A stretch of DNA of 64,000 nt, taken from positions 62,001 through 126,000 of the forward strand of contig JAFKIL010000003.1 in the NCBI GenBank assembly GCA_017306415.1, read 5' to 3'. Shown piece after piece: positions 17,327 through 25,818 of the stretch (positions are counted from its first letter, which is position 1; the number at the start of each line of letters is the position of its first letter). The notes under the pieces are model-generated. The model worked only from the letters and a program-made list of their open reading frames with translations, ran no database searches and was not told where the DNA came from. A program made the position numbers and the translations under genes. This DNA comes from Microbacterium sp. (GTDB lineage Bacteria > Actinomycetota > Actinomycetes > Actinomycetales > Microbacteriaceae).

Positions 17327-18238
17327 TCAGCGGATCGGTTTGCGAGAGAACGCCTCGAGGCGCTCCTCCGGCGTGAGCCGGGACATCCGCTCCAGCCAGG
17401 CCGCATCGAAGTACTCGCCGGTGGGCGCATCGACGACCGGCACCACGGAATGGGTGATCGTGTCGTCGTAGACGTGGACCAGATGGAACGACTGGCCCGC
17501 GTCCATCCCGTTCACGTCGGCGGGCGGACGCGCGAGATTCATCGTGTAGCACGTCGCGGCCGCGACGCTCACCGGGATGCCGGCGAACGTGCCGCTCGTG
17601 GAGTAGTGCAGGTGACCGGCAAGGATGCCGCGGACGTCGGTTCCCGAGAGGATCTCGGCCAGGGCGTCCTGATGCCGCAGCTCCAGGATGTCGAACAGCG
17701 GCACGTGACTGGGGAGCGGGGGGTGGTGCAGCGCGATCAGCGTCCCGAGCGGGGCCGGCGCGGCGAGCGTGTCGCGGAGCCACGAGAGCTGCCGCTCGTC
17801 GATGTCGCCGTGATGCCACCCGGGCACGCTGGAGTCGAGGGCGATGAGCCGCAGACCGCCCAGGTCCCACACGCCGGTGACGGGCTCCTGCGTCGCAGCG
17901 TCACCCAGCAGGGCCTGCCGGAGCGCCGGTCGCTCGTCGTGATTGCCCGCGACCCAGACGATCGGGGCGCCCAGGCGAACGGCGACGGGATCCACCACGG
18001 CACGGAGCCGGTCGTACGCCTCCGGCTCCCCCAGGTCGGTGAGGTCGCCCGTGAAGACGATCGCATCGGGTCGGATCCCCAGCCGCTCGACCGCGCGCAG
18101 CGTCTGGACCAGGTGGCCGGTGGAATCGTAGTGGCCGCCCAGCAGCCGGTCCCCCGCGAGCAGGTGCGTGTCGCTCACATGCACGATCACCCGGCGCGCC
18201 GGTGGATGGATGCCGAACTGCACGGATGCCGCGACCAT
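17327..18238 (-). CDS. Metallophosphoesterase, CpdA-like
   Basis: A 303-residue calcineurin-like phosphoesterase with the full set of metal-binding motifs: VSDTHLL, FTGDLTDLGEPEAY, VAGNHDERP, ALHHPPLPSH and LAGHLHYS. The pattern is that of CpdA/Rv0805-type cyclic nucleotide phosphodiesterases, so cAMP hydrolysis is a reasonable guess, though other phosphodiesters are possible. TAGGCT lies 6 bp before the ATG on the minus strand. Confidence 0.82.
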   Translation of the reverse strand: MVAASVQFGIHPPARRVIVHVSDTHLLAGDRLLGGHYDSTGHLVQTLRAVERLGIRPDAIVFTGDLTDLGEPEAYDRLRAVVDPVAVRLGAPIVWVAGNHDERPALRQALLGDAATQEPVTGVWDLGGLRLIALDSSVPGWHHGDIDERQLSWLRDTLAAPAPLGTLIALHHPPLPSHVPLFDILELRHQDALAEILSGTDVRGILAGHLHYSTSGTFAGIPVSVAAATCYTMNLARPPADVNGMDAGQSFHLVHVYDDTITHSVVPVVDAPTGEYFDAAWLERMSRLTPEERLEAFSRKPIR

Positions 18239-18288
18239 GCCACCAGCCTAGACAGCGGCTCCGTCATCGCGACGCCGGCGACACCCGA

Positions 18289-18621
18289 TCAGCGATTGAG
18301 GACGATGACCAGAAGGCCGCCGAGGACGGCGAGCCCGCACAGGACGAAGGAGGCGTACGCGCCGATCAGCGCCACCCGCTTCTGCGCATCGGACAACGGG
18401 CTCTTGCGCGCCGCCTTGGCCGCCGCCTTCGTGGCCCGCGCGGCCTCCTTCGGGGTGATCACGGTGATCGCGTCCGTGAACTCCGCGGGGGCGACCACCG
18501 GCGGGCGGCCGGCGCGCACGAGCAGTCGGAGCCCGACCGAGTAGAAGCCGACGACCAGCACGGCCCCGAGGAGCGCAGCGACGAAGACCTTGAGGAACGC
18601 GAGCCATTCGATCTCGATCAC
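18289..18621 (-). CDS. Small membrane protein coupled to the Pit transporter
   Basis: A 110-residue protein with one N-terminal helix (AFLKVFVAALLGAVLVVGFY) and one C-terminal helix (YASFVLCGLAVLGGLLVIVL), joined by a ~50-residue loop rich in Ala and Lys. Its GTG overlaps the pit stop as GTGA, so it is made together with the transporter. I do not recognise a named family. The fixed coupling suggests an accessory or stabilising partner for Pit (inference). Confidence 0.7.
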   Translation of the reverse strand: MIEIEWLAFLKVFVAALLGAVLVVGFYSVGLRLLVRAGRPPVVAPAEFTDAITVITPKEAARATKAAAKAARKSPLSDAQKRVALIGAYASFVLCGLAVLGGLLVIVLNR

Positions 18622-19961
18622 TTCCGCCCCTTCCCCTCGGTGCGCGCGGCGGCATCCTTCTTCTGCTGCTCCAGCTCGCGGGCCACGCGCTTGGCGTCCG
18701 CCTTCGCCTGCGCCTTGCGCTCTGCCCGGACGCGCGCCTCCTCCTCGGCACGCCGCCGCGCCTCCTCGCGCTCGATCTCGCGCTGGCGCCGGGTGGGGGG
18801 TGGGTTGCGCTTGACCTTCACGGCGCGACCCGACTCGGCCACCTCGCTCATCGCGTTGCTCGCGGTGACGCGGTTGCGGCGGGACTGGAGGAAGAGCGCG
18901 ACGATGATGGCCAGTGCCAGAAGCGCGTCGATGAAGATGCCCCACGTGCCGAGACCGTGCACGATCAGCGCCGCGACCGCACCCACGGCGCCGGCAGCCG
19001 GGAGGGTGAGGAGCCAGCCGATCGCGATGCGCCCGACCGTGCGCCAGCGGACCTTGGAGCCGCGACGGCCGAGCCCCGATCCGATCACCGACCCGGAGGC
19101 GACCTGGGTCGTCGACAGGGCGAAGCCGAGGGCGCTCGACGCCAGGATGGTCGCCGCCGTCGACGTCTCGGCCGAGAAGCCCTGTGCCGGCTTCACGTCG
19201 GTGAGGCCCTTGCCGAGGGTGCGGATGATGCGCCACCCGCCCATGTACGTGCCGAGCGCGATCGTGAACGCGCAGGCGAGGATGACCCAGATGTGCGGGT
19301 CGTCCTGCGCGGGGTCCTGCCATCCGGCGAGGATGAGCGTCAGCGTGATGACGCCCATCGTCTTCTGCGCGTCGTTGGTGCCGTGCGCGAGCGCGACGAG
19401 CGACGAGGTGAAGATCTGCCCCCAGCGGAAGCCGTCCCGTCCATCCGGTTTGCCGTCGTATCTCCGGGTCAGCGCGTAGGCGAGCTTGGTGACCGCGAAC
19501 GCGATCAGGCCGGCCGTCAGCGGCGAGATGACCGCGGGGAGGATGACCTTGCTCAGCACGACGCCGAAATCGACCGCCATGACGCCGGCGCCCACGAGGG
19601 TCGCGCCGATGAGGCCGCCGAACAGCGCGTGCGACGAACTCGACGGGAGCCCCAGCAGCCACGTCAGCATGTTCCAGGTGATGGCACCGATGAGCCCCGC
19701 GAAGATCAGGGGCAGGAAGGTCGATGAGGTGATCTGGTCCTCGCGGATGATGCCGTGCGAGATGGTCTTGGACACCTCGGTGGAGAGGAACGCGCCCACG
19801 AGGTTCAGCCCCGCGGCGAGCAGCACGGCGACCTTCGGCTTGAGCGCACCGGTCGCGATGGGCGTCGCCATCGCGTTGGCCGTGTCGTGGAAGCCGTTCG
19901 TGAAGTCGAAGAACAACGCCAACGCGACGACGAGGACGACGATCAGGGCTGCGGATTCCAC
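18618..19961 (-). CDS. pitA: Low-affinity inorganic phosphate transporter, Pit family
   Basis: A 447-residue PHO4/Pit-family permease. Both family signatures are present: GFHDTANAMATPIATGAL at the N-terminus and ALAHGTNDAQKTMGVITL in the second half, with about ten helices. The C-terminal ~80 residues form a highly charged, probably helical cytoplasmic tail (REIEREEARRRAEEEARVRA). Pit carries metal-phosphate by proton symport. It is divergent from oligopeptidase B, and a PHO-box-like repeat lies in the shared upstream region. Confidence 0.92.
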   Translation of the reverse strand: MESAALIVVLVVALALFFDFTNGFHDTANAMATPIATGALKPKVAVLLAAGLNLVGAFLSTEVSKTISHGIIREDQITSSTFLPLIFAGLIGAITWNMLTWLLGLPSSSSHALFGGLIGATLVGAGVMAVDFGVVLSKVILPAVISPLTAGLIAFAVTKLAYALTRRYDGKPDGRDGFRWGQIFTSSLVALAHGTNDAQKTMGVITLTLILAGWQDPAQDDPHIWVILACAFTIALGTYMGGWRIIRTLGKGLTDVKPAQGFSAETSTAATILASSALGFALSTTQVASGSVIGSGLGRRGSKVRWRTVGRIAIGWLLTLPAAGAVGAVAALIVHGLGTWGIFIDALLALAIIVALFLQSRRNRVTASNAMSEVAESGRAVKVKRNPPPTRRQREIEREEARRRAEEEARVRAERKAQAKADAKRVARELEQQKKDAAARTEGKGRK

Positions 19962-20023
19962 CGTTCGCTCTCCGGAAGAGGGGTCTCGAGGTATACCGAC
20001 GATGTCGGCGTCGCGAACGAAGA

Positions 20024-20045
20024 GTTCACGGTGAGTTCATGCACC
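20024..20045 (+). promoter_or_regulatory. PHO-box-like direct repeat
   Basis: GTTCACGGTGA followed by GTTCATGCACC makes two 11-base units starting at 20024 and 20035. This is the period and core (GTTCAC) of the PhoP-binding PHO box known from Streptomyces. It lies 62 bp upstream of the pit start and 115 bp before ptrB. Confidence 0.5.
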
Positions 20046-20159
20046 GGCAACCGGCCAGGAGAAATCCTCGCACACCGATCGCGCTGCGGTAACCACTCGA
20101 ACCAGGGGATTGCTCGCTCAGACAGGCGCCGCTCTCATCCGGGCGACTAGCGTGGATGC

Positions 20160-22322
20160 GTGACCGACCGATCCACCGCCGACGCGGCATCCCTCGTCCC
20201 ACCCGCCCCTGAGCGCCGTCCCGCCGCCCGTACGCACCACGGCGACACGTTCGACGACCCGTACGAATGGATGCGCGACAAGGACGACACCGCCGTCATC
20301 GCGCACCTGGAGGCCGAGAACGCGTACACCCAGGCACGCACCGCGCACCTGGAGGGACTGCGGGAACGGATCTTCCAGGAGATCAAGGGCCGGACGCAGG
20401 AGACCGACCTCTCGGTGCCGAGTCGGCGCGGCGAATGGTGGTACTACGGCCGGACGGTCGAGGGCAAGCAGTACGGCATCCAGTGCCGGGCTCCGCTCGC
20501 CTCGCCCGATGACTGGACGCCTCCGGTCCTGTCGCCCGAGTCCGAGGTCCCCGGGGAGCAGGTGCTGCTCGACGGGAATGTGGAAGCCGAAGGGCACGAG
20601 TTCTTCTCGCTCGGCAGCTTCGAGGTCTCCAACGACGGCACGCTGATGCTCTACGGGGTCGACGTCGCCGGCGACGAGCGCTACACGTTGCGGGTGCGCG
20701 ATCTGCGGACCGGCGAGAACCTTCCCGACGAGATCCCCGGTACGGGCGCGGGCGCGTCCTTCTCCCCCGACGGCCGGCACATCGTCTACACGACGATGGA
20801 TGACGCGTGGCGACCCGACACCGTGTGGCTCCACGAGCTCGGGACCGACGTGGCCGCCGACGCCACGCTGTTCCACGAGGCGGACGAGCGCTACTGGGTG
20901 GGAGCCGGCTTCACCCGCAGCGACCGCTACCTCGTCATCGGGGTCGGCTCGTCCATCACCTCCGAGGAATGGCTCGTCGACGCCGACGACCTCCGCTCCG
21001 AGCCGCGCGTGGTGTGGCCGCGGCGGGAGGGCGTCGAGTACGACAGCGACCACGCCGTCGTCGACGGCACCGACGTGCTGTTCATCCTGCACAACGATGA
21101 CGCCCTCGACTTCGAGCTCGTCCAGGTCGCGGCCTCCGATCCCTCCGGCGAGCGCCGGGTCGTGATCCCGCACCGGCCGGGGGTCCGGCTCCTGGGGCTG
21201 TCCACCTTCCGCGACTGGGGAGTCCTGGGCTACCGGCGCGGCGGGCTCGCGCGGCTGGGCATCCTCGATTACGCGGACGGCGACGTGCGGGAGCTGGAGT
21301 TCGACGAACCGCTGTACGCGGTCGGGACGGCGGGCAACCCGGAATGGGCGCCGCCGGTCGTCCGCATCGGCTATGCCTCGTTCACGACACCCGGGACGGT
21401 GTACGACTACGAGATCGCGAGCGGCGACCTCCTGCTGCGCAAGCAGCAGCCCGTCCTCGGCGGATACGACCCGAGCGACTACGGGCAGGCGCGGGTGTGG
21501 GCGCGGGCCGCCGACGGCACGCCGATCCCCGTCTCGCTCGTCTGGAAGCGCTCGTTCGGCGAGCCGGGCGGTTCCCCCCGGCCCGTGCACCTCTACGGGT
21601 ACGGCTCCTACGAGCACTCCATCGAGCCCGGGTTCTCGGTCGCGCGGCTGTCCGAGCTCGACCGCGGCGTGATCTTCGCGGTGGCGCACGTGCGCGGCGG
21701 CGGCGAGATGGGCCGGCAGTGGTACGAGGACGGCAAGCTCCTCGCCAAGCGCAACACCTTCACGGACTTCGTCGACTGTGCGCGCCACCTCGTCGCCGAG
21801 GGGTACACGACCCCTGCGGCCCTCGTCGCCGAGGGCGGCTCGGCCGGCGGCCTGCTGATGGGCGCCGTCGCCAACCTCGCACCCGAGCTGTTCGCGGGGA
21901 TCCTCGCGGACGTCCCGTTCGTGGACGCGCTCACCACCATCCTCGACCCCTCGCTCCCCCTCACCGTCATCGAGTGGGACGAGTGGGGAGATCCCCTCCA
22001 TGACGCCGGCGTCTACGCGTACATGAAGGGGTATACCCCGTACGAGAACGTGCGCCCCGACGCGGCCTATCCCCGCATCCTCGCGGTGACGTCCCTCAAC
22101 GACACACGCGTGCTGTACGTCGAGCCCGCCAAGTGGGTCGCGCGCCTGCGCGAGGTGGGAGCCGATGCCCTCCTCAAGTGCGAGATGGTCGCCGGCCACG
22201 GCGGGGTGAGCGGACGCTACAACGCGTGGCGCGAGCGCGCGTTCGAACTCGCGTGGCTGCTCGACGTGCTCGGCGTGGCCGACACGGACGATCAGCCGAA
22301 GAGCGCGGCGGCCTCTTCGTAA
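20160..22322 (+). CDS. ptrB: Oligopeptidase B (S9 family serine peptidase)
   Basis: A 720-residue cytoplasmic prolyl-oligopeptidase-family enzyme. The beta-propeller half (~1-410) includes DPYEWMRDKDD; the catalytic half begins with HLYGYGSYEHSIEP and VAHVRGGGEMGRQWYEDGK. The nucleophile is in EGGSAGGLLMGA and the His in AGHGGVSGR. Oligopeptidase B cuts short peptides after basic residues. The GTG start lies 6 bp after TAGCGT (20148-20153). Its last 31 bases overlap the convergent pfkA gene. Confidence 0.9.
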   Translation: MTDRSTADAASLVPPAPERRPAARTHHGDTFDDPYEWMRDKDDTAVIAHLEAENAYTQARTAHLEGLRERIFQEIKGRTQETDLSVPSRRGEWWYYGRTVEGKQYGIQCRAPLASPDDWTPPVLSPESEVPGEQVLLDGNVEAEGHEFFSLGSFEVSNDGTLMLYGVDVAGDERYTLRVRDLRTGENLPDEIPGTGAGASFSPDGRHIVYTTMDDAWRPDTVWLHELGTDVAADATLFHEADERYWVGAGFTRSDRYLVIGVGSSITSEEWLVDADDLRSEPRVVWPRREGVEYDSDHAVVDGTDVLFILHNDDALDFELVQVAASDPSGERRVVIPHRPGVRLLGLSTFRDWGVLGYRRGGLARLGILDYADGDVRELEFDEPLYAVGTAGNPEWAPPVVRIGYASFTTPGTVYDYEIASGDLLLRKQQPVLGGYDPSDYGQARVWARAADGTPIPVSLVWKRSFGEPGGSPRPVHLYGYGSYEHSIEPGFSVARLSELDRGVIFAVAHVRGGGEMGRQWYEDGKLLAKRNTFTDFVDCARHLVAEGYTTPAALVAEGGSAGGLLMGAVANLAPELFAGILADVPFVDALTTILDPSLPLTVIEWDEWGDPLHDAGVYAYMKGYTPYENVRPDAAYPRILAVTSLNDTRVLYVEPAKWVARLREVGADALLKCEMVAGHGGVSGRYNAWRERAFELAWLLDVLGVADTDDQPKSAAASS

Positions 22323-23320
22323 CGGTAGAGCGGCACGGTGTTGAGCTCGCCGAGCGCATCGGCGAACGGCACCCGCACGATGTCTGTGCCGCGCAGCGCC
22401 ACCATCTGCCCCCACGCGCCGGCCACGACGGCATCGGCCGCGTGCAGGCCGAGGCGCGTGGCCAGGACGCGGTCGAAGCCCGACGGGGAGCCGCCGCGCT
22501 GGATGTGACCGAGCACCGTCGCGCGCGTCTCGATCCCCGTGATCCGCTCGATCTCCGGCGCGAGGACCTCGCTGATGCCTCCCAGCCGGGGGCGGTTGAA
22601 GGCATCGAGCCCCTTGTCGCTGAACGCCTCCTCCATCCCGGTCAGGGTGAATCCCTCGGACACCACGATGAGCGGGGCGCGTCCGCGATCGTGTGCACGT
22701 GACACGAGCTGCGTGATCTCGTCGATCGACATCGGGACCTCGGGGATGCAGATGGCGTGCGCCCCGGCCGCGATGCCGGCGTGCAGAGCGATCCAGCCCA
22801 CGTGCCGCCCCATGACCTCGGCCACCATGCAGCGCTGGTGGGAGTCGCCCGTCGTCCGCAGGCGGTCCATCGCATCGGTCGCGATGTTCACCGCGGTGTC
22901 GAAGCCGAACGAGTAGTCCGTGGCGCGGAGGTCGTTGTCGATCGTCTTGGGGACGCCGAGGACGTTGATGCCGTCCTTCGAGAGCCGGTCGGCGGCGGCG
23001 AGCGTGCCCTCACCGCCGATCGCGATGATCCCGTCGATGCGGTGACCGTAGAGCGTCTTGGCGATGTTCTCGGCCCCGCCCCTGGCCCCCTCGTAGGGGT
23101 TGGTGCGGCTCGTGCCGAGGATCGTGCCGCCGACCTTGGACAGGCCCTTCACCTCGTGCCGGGTGAGCGGGAAGAAGTCGCCGTCCACGACGCCCCGCCA
23201 TCCGTCGCGGATCCCGACGAACTCGAGGTCGTACGCCGTCGTGCCCTTCAGCACGACGCCGCGGATGACCGCGTTGAGGCCCGGGCAGTCGCCGCCGCTG
23301 GTCAGGATGCCGATCTTCAT
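22292..23320 (-). CDS. pfkA: 6-phosphofructokinase
   Basis: A 342-residue PfkA-family enzyme that phosphorylates fructose 6-phosphate in glycolysis. Visible motifs: GILTSGGDCPGLNAVIRG (phosphate donor site), GGEGTLAAA, PKTIDNDL with the catalytic Asp, and LGHIQRGGSPSGFDR. Gly rather than Asp in GGEGT suggests ATP, not pyrophosphate, as donor, as in other actinobacterial enzymes of this subgroup, even though the nearby Lys of PKTIDND is shared with PPi-dependent forms. AGGACCTCC lies before the ATG. Confidence 0.92.
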   Translation of the reverse strand: MKIGILTSGGDCPGLNAVIRGVVLKGTTAYDLEFVGIRDGWRGVVDGDFFPLTRHEVKGLSKVGGTILGTSRTNPYEGARGGAENIAKTLYGHRIDGIIAIGGEGTLAAADRLSKDGINVLGVPKTIDNDLRATDYSFGFDTAVNIATDAMDRLRTTGDSHQRCMVAEVMGRHVGWIALHAGIAAGAHAICIPEVPMSIDEITQLVSRAHDRGRAPLIVVSEGFTLTGMEEAFSDKGLDAFNRPRLGGISEVLAPEIERITGIETRATVLGHIQRGGSPSGFDRVLATRLGLHAADAVVAGAWGQMVALRGTDIVRVPFADALGELNTVPLYRYEEAAALFG

Positions 23321-23392
23321 GGGGAGGTCCTTGCTGTCCGGGTGAAGGAATGCCGATACGGCGACGCTGCCACGGACGACACTATCGCCGGT

Positions 23393-23426
23393 TGCCGGGG
23401 ACCTGCCACACGGGCCGCCCCCGGCA
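23393..23426. terminator. Terminator hairpin after the SNF2 gene
   Basis: TGCCGGGG (23393-23400) pairs with CCCCGGCA (23419-23426). It lies 11 bp beyond the stop of the helicase gene and before pfkA reads away. Confidence 0.55.
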
Positions 23427-23437
23427 GGGGCGACGAC

Positions 23438-25591
23438 CTACGCCGCGCCCAGCGCCTGCCGGGTGAGGTGCATCAGCGCCGAGAGCTGCACGGAATCGCT
23501 CGACTGCGGGTCGACCGCGTCTCCGTCCAGCGCACGGGCGGCGAGACCCTGCTTCGAGTCGATGAGCTCCGCGATCTTCGTGTCGATGGTGTGCGCGGCG
23601 ATGATGCGCCACGCCGTGACAGGCTCGCCCTGCCCGATGCGGTGGACGCGATCGATCGCCTGCGTCTGCTCCGCCGCCGTCCAGCTCAGCTCGGCGAGCA
23701 CGACGTTGGACGCCGCCTGCATGTTCAGGCCGACCCCGGCGGCCGTCAGCGAGCAGACCGCGATGCCGACCTCGGGATCGGTGTTGAACGCGTCGATCGC
23801 GAGCTGCCGGGCGGGCGTGGTCTGGTCGCCGCGGATCGAGACGGTGCGGATGCCGGCGCCGGCGAAGTGGGCCTCCGCGGCATCCATCACGTCGATGTGC
23901 TTCGCGAAGAACACCACCTTGCCGACCGACCGCTGCAGCTGGGCCGTGTAGTCGGCGGCGAGGAGGGCCTTCGCCTGACCGATGCGGCGGACCATCGTGA
24001 AGACGTTCTCCGAGCCCGTGCCGGCCGCCTTCGACTCGTCGAGCTCGTTCTGGGCGACGAGACGGACGATGTCGTCGTCCACCTCTCCCGCCTCGACCGC
24101 GCGGCCGCGCGCGTCGACGATGCGCCGGTAGCGGGCCGCGAGCCGCTCGCCCAGCTCACGCTCGGCCTGGCGGATGGACCGCCCGTACTCGTCGTCGAGC
24201 TCGACAGGGAGATCGGCGATGAGCTTGTCGGGGAGATCCGCCGCGACGTCCTTCTTCTTGCGACGGACGATGCCCATCGAGATGACCGCGCTGCGCGCCT
24301 CGGGGTAGAAGGCCTTGTCCGCGGGGGTGAGTCCCGTCGCGTCGAGGCGCTCCATCAGGGCGGGACCCGGCTTCTCCCCCGTCGTCCAGCCGAGGAACCG
24401 CCAGATCGCGTCGAAGTCCTCGACGTCGTTGATGAGCGGCGTTCCCGTCAGCGCGAGAAGGAGCGGATTGCGCACCTGCTCCCGGATGCGCGCACCGAGC
24501 GCGAGCACGTTCTGCGAGCGCTGCGAGGTGAGGTTCTTGATGAAGTGCGCCTCGTCGACGACCATGCCCTTGAGCCCGAGCGAGCCGAGCCAGGAGAGGT
24601 GGCGATCGAGGATCTCGTAGTTCACGATGAAGACGTCCGCGAAGGCATCCACATCCTCCCCGTCGCCGGAGATGACCGTCGCGCGGCGCTGCGGCGTCCA
24701 CCGCTCGACCTCGCGGGCCCAGTTCATCTTCACGACGTTGGGGACCACGGCCAGCAGCGGATAGGCATCGGCGACCGACGCCGCGAGGACGGACTCGGCC
24801 GTCTTGCCGAGCCCCGGCTCGTCGGCGAGGAGGAAGGTGCGATGGCCCTCGCGCACGGCCTCCAGGAACCGCGACTGGTGCACCATGATCTCGCGGCCCT
24901 TGGGCGACAGCCGGTCGAACTCCGGGACGGGAGGCAGCTCCATGGTCGCCGCACCCCCGCCCGCGCCGGTCTCGAACGCCTTGTAGAGAGGACCCATCAG
25001 CTCCCAGCCGTCCAGCCGGCGACGCGGGGTCGGGGTGGCGACGCGGGCGGTCAGGTCCGGTGCGAGGAACGGGTTCGCCTCGCGCCGGGACTCCACCTGC
25101 GGGGGGATGACCTGGCGCGATGCCATCGCCGGCGGGACGACGGATGCCGCCACCGGGGCGACGTCGGTGATGATCAGCTCGTCCGGCGGCAGCTCCGCCC
25201 CGGACTCCAGCAGCCAGTCGCGACGCATCCGCTTGGCGACCGGCGACGTCGCCTGGTCCACCTCCAGCAGCTGGATCAGCGACGTGTCGCGGGCTGCGGT
25301 CTTGGCGAGGATGGTCGCGACGCCGTCGAGCCGCTTCAGCAGCTCGGCCCGCGTGGCGTCCGCGAGGTCGGCGTCGGCCTTCACCCGGGCGCGCTCCTCG
25401 CGCACCAGGAAGGCGATCACCTGGAACTTGACGCGGTTGGTCGGCCCCAGCTTGCCGCGCTGGGCCTTGGCCTCGACCTCGCGGACCTTGCGGGCGAGGA
25501 TCGGGATGATGGGCGCTTCGTCGTCGCGGCGCGCGGAAGAGGTCTTCCGACGTCGCTGCGTCGTCTTGGCGGCAGGTGCCGTGGTCGGCAT
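23438..25591 (-). CDS. SNF2-family DEAD/DEAH-box helicase
   Basis: A 717-residue DNA-dependent ATPase. A basic N-terminus and a ~200-residue unassigned region precede the motor. Motif I is LLADEPGLGKT, motif II DEAH (VVDEAHFIKN), motif III LALTGTP and motif VI RVHRIGQG in the C-terminal lobe, the standard SNF2 order. AGGAGG stands 4 bp before ATG 25591, which fixes the start. It probably remodels protein-DNA complexes in repair or transcription; no partner gene is adjacent. Confidence 0.85.
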   Translation of the reverse strand: MPTTAPAAKTTQRRRKTSSARRDDEAPIIPILARKVREVEAKAQRGKLGPTNRVKFQVIAFLVREERARVKADADLADATRAELLKRLDGVATILAKTAARDTSLIQLLEVDQATSPVAKRMRRDWLLESGAELPPDELIITDVAPVAASVVPPAMASRQVIPPQVESRREANPFLAPDLTARVATPTPRRRLDGWELMGPLYKAFETGAGGGAATMELPPVPEFDRLSPKGREIMVHQSRFLEAVREGHRTFLLADEPGLGKTAESVLAASVADAYPLLAVVPNVVKMNWAREVERWTPQRRATVISGDGEDVDAFADVFIVNYEILDRHLSWLGSLGLKGMVVDEAHFIKNLTSQRSQNVLALGARIREQVRNPLLLALTGTPLINDVEDFDAIWRFLGWTTGEKPGPALMERLDATGLTPADKAFYPEARSAVISMGIVRRKKKDVAADLPDKLIADLPVELDDEYGRSIRQAERELGERLAARYRRIVDARGRAVEAGEVDDDIVRLVAQNELDESKAAGTGSENVFTMVRRIGQAKALLAADYTAQLQRSVGKVVFFAKHIDVMDAAEAHFAGAGIRTVSIRGDQTTPARQLAIDAFNTDPEVGIAVCSLTAAGVGLNMQAASNVVLAELSWTAAEQTQAIDRVHRIGQGEPVTAWRIIAAHTIDTKIAELIDSKQGLAARALDGDAVDPQSSDSVQLSALMHLTRQALGAA

Positions 25592-25789
25592 GCTCCTCCT
25601 GAGCGTAGAGCCGGATGCTCCGGCGTCGACCGGTTCGGTGCCGGTCAGGGCTGCGATGCTCCGCGCGCGGCTCGACCTGCCGGGACGGACGCGGATCGGG
25701 GTCGTGCGCGCGGCAATCCGTGATTCGGCCAGCCGCCGGCGACGTTCCCCGCCACCCATTCTATGCCATGCCGTCGCCGCAGCCCTCGC

Positions 25790-25818
25790 AGGAACCGCGG
25801 CGACGTGCCGCGGTTCCT
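25790..25818. terminator. copA terminator
   Basis: AGGAACCGCGG (25790-25800) and CCGCGGTTCCT (25808-25818) form a perfect 11-bp stem with a 7-base loop. The stem includes two bases of the copA stop codon. Confidence 0.75.

Noticed and set aside
22757-25723. Nearly 1000-codon plus-strand frame opposite pfkA and the SNF2 gene
   Set aside because: Shadow frame; the minus strand encodes two well-recognised proteins there.
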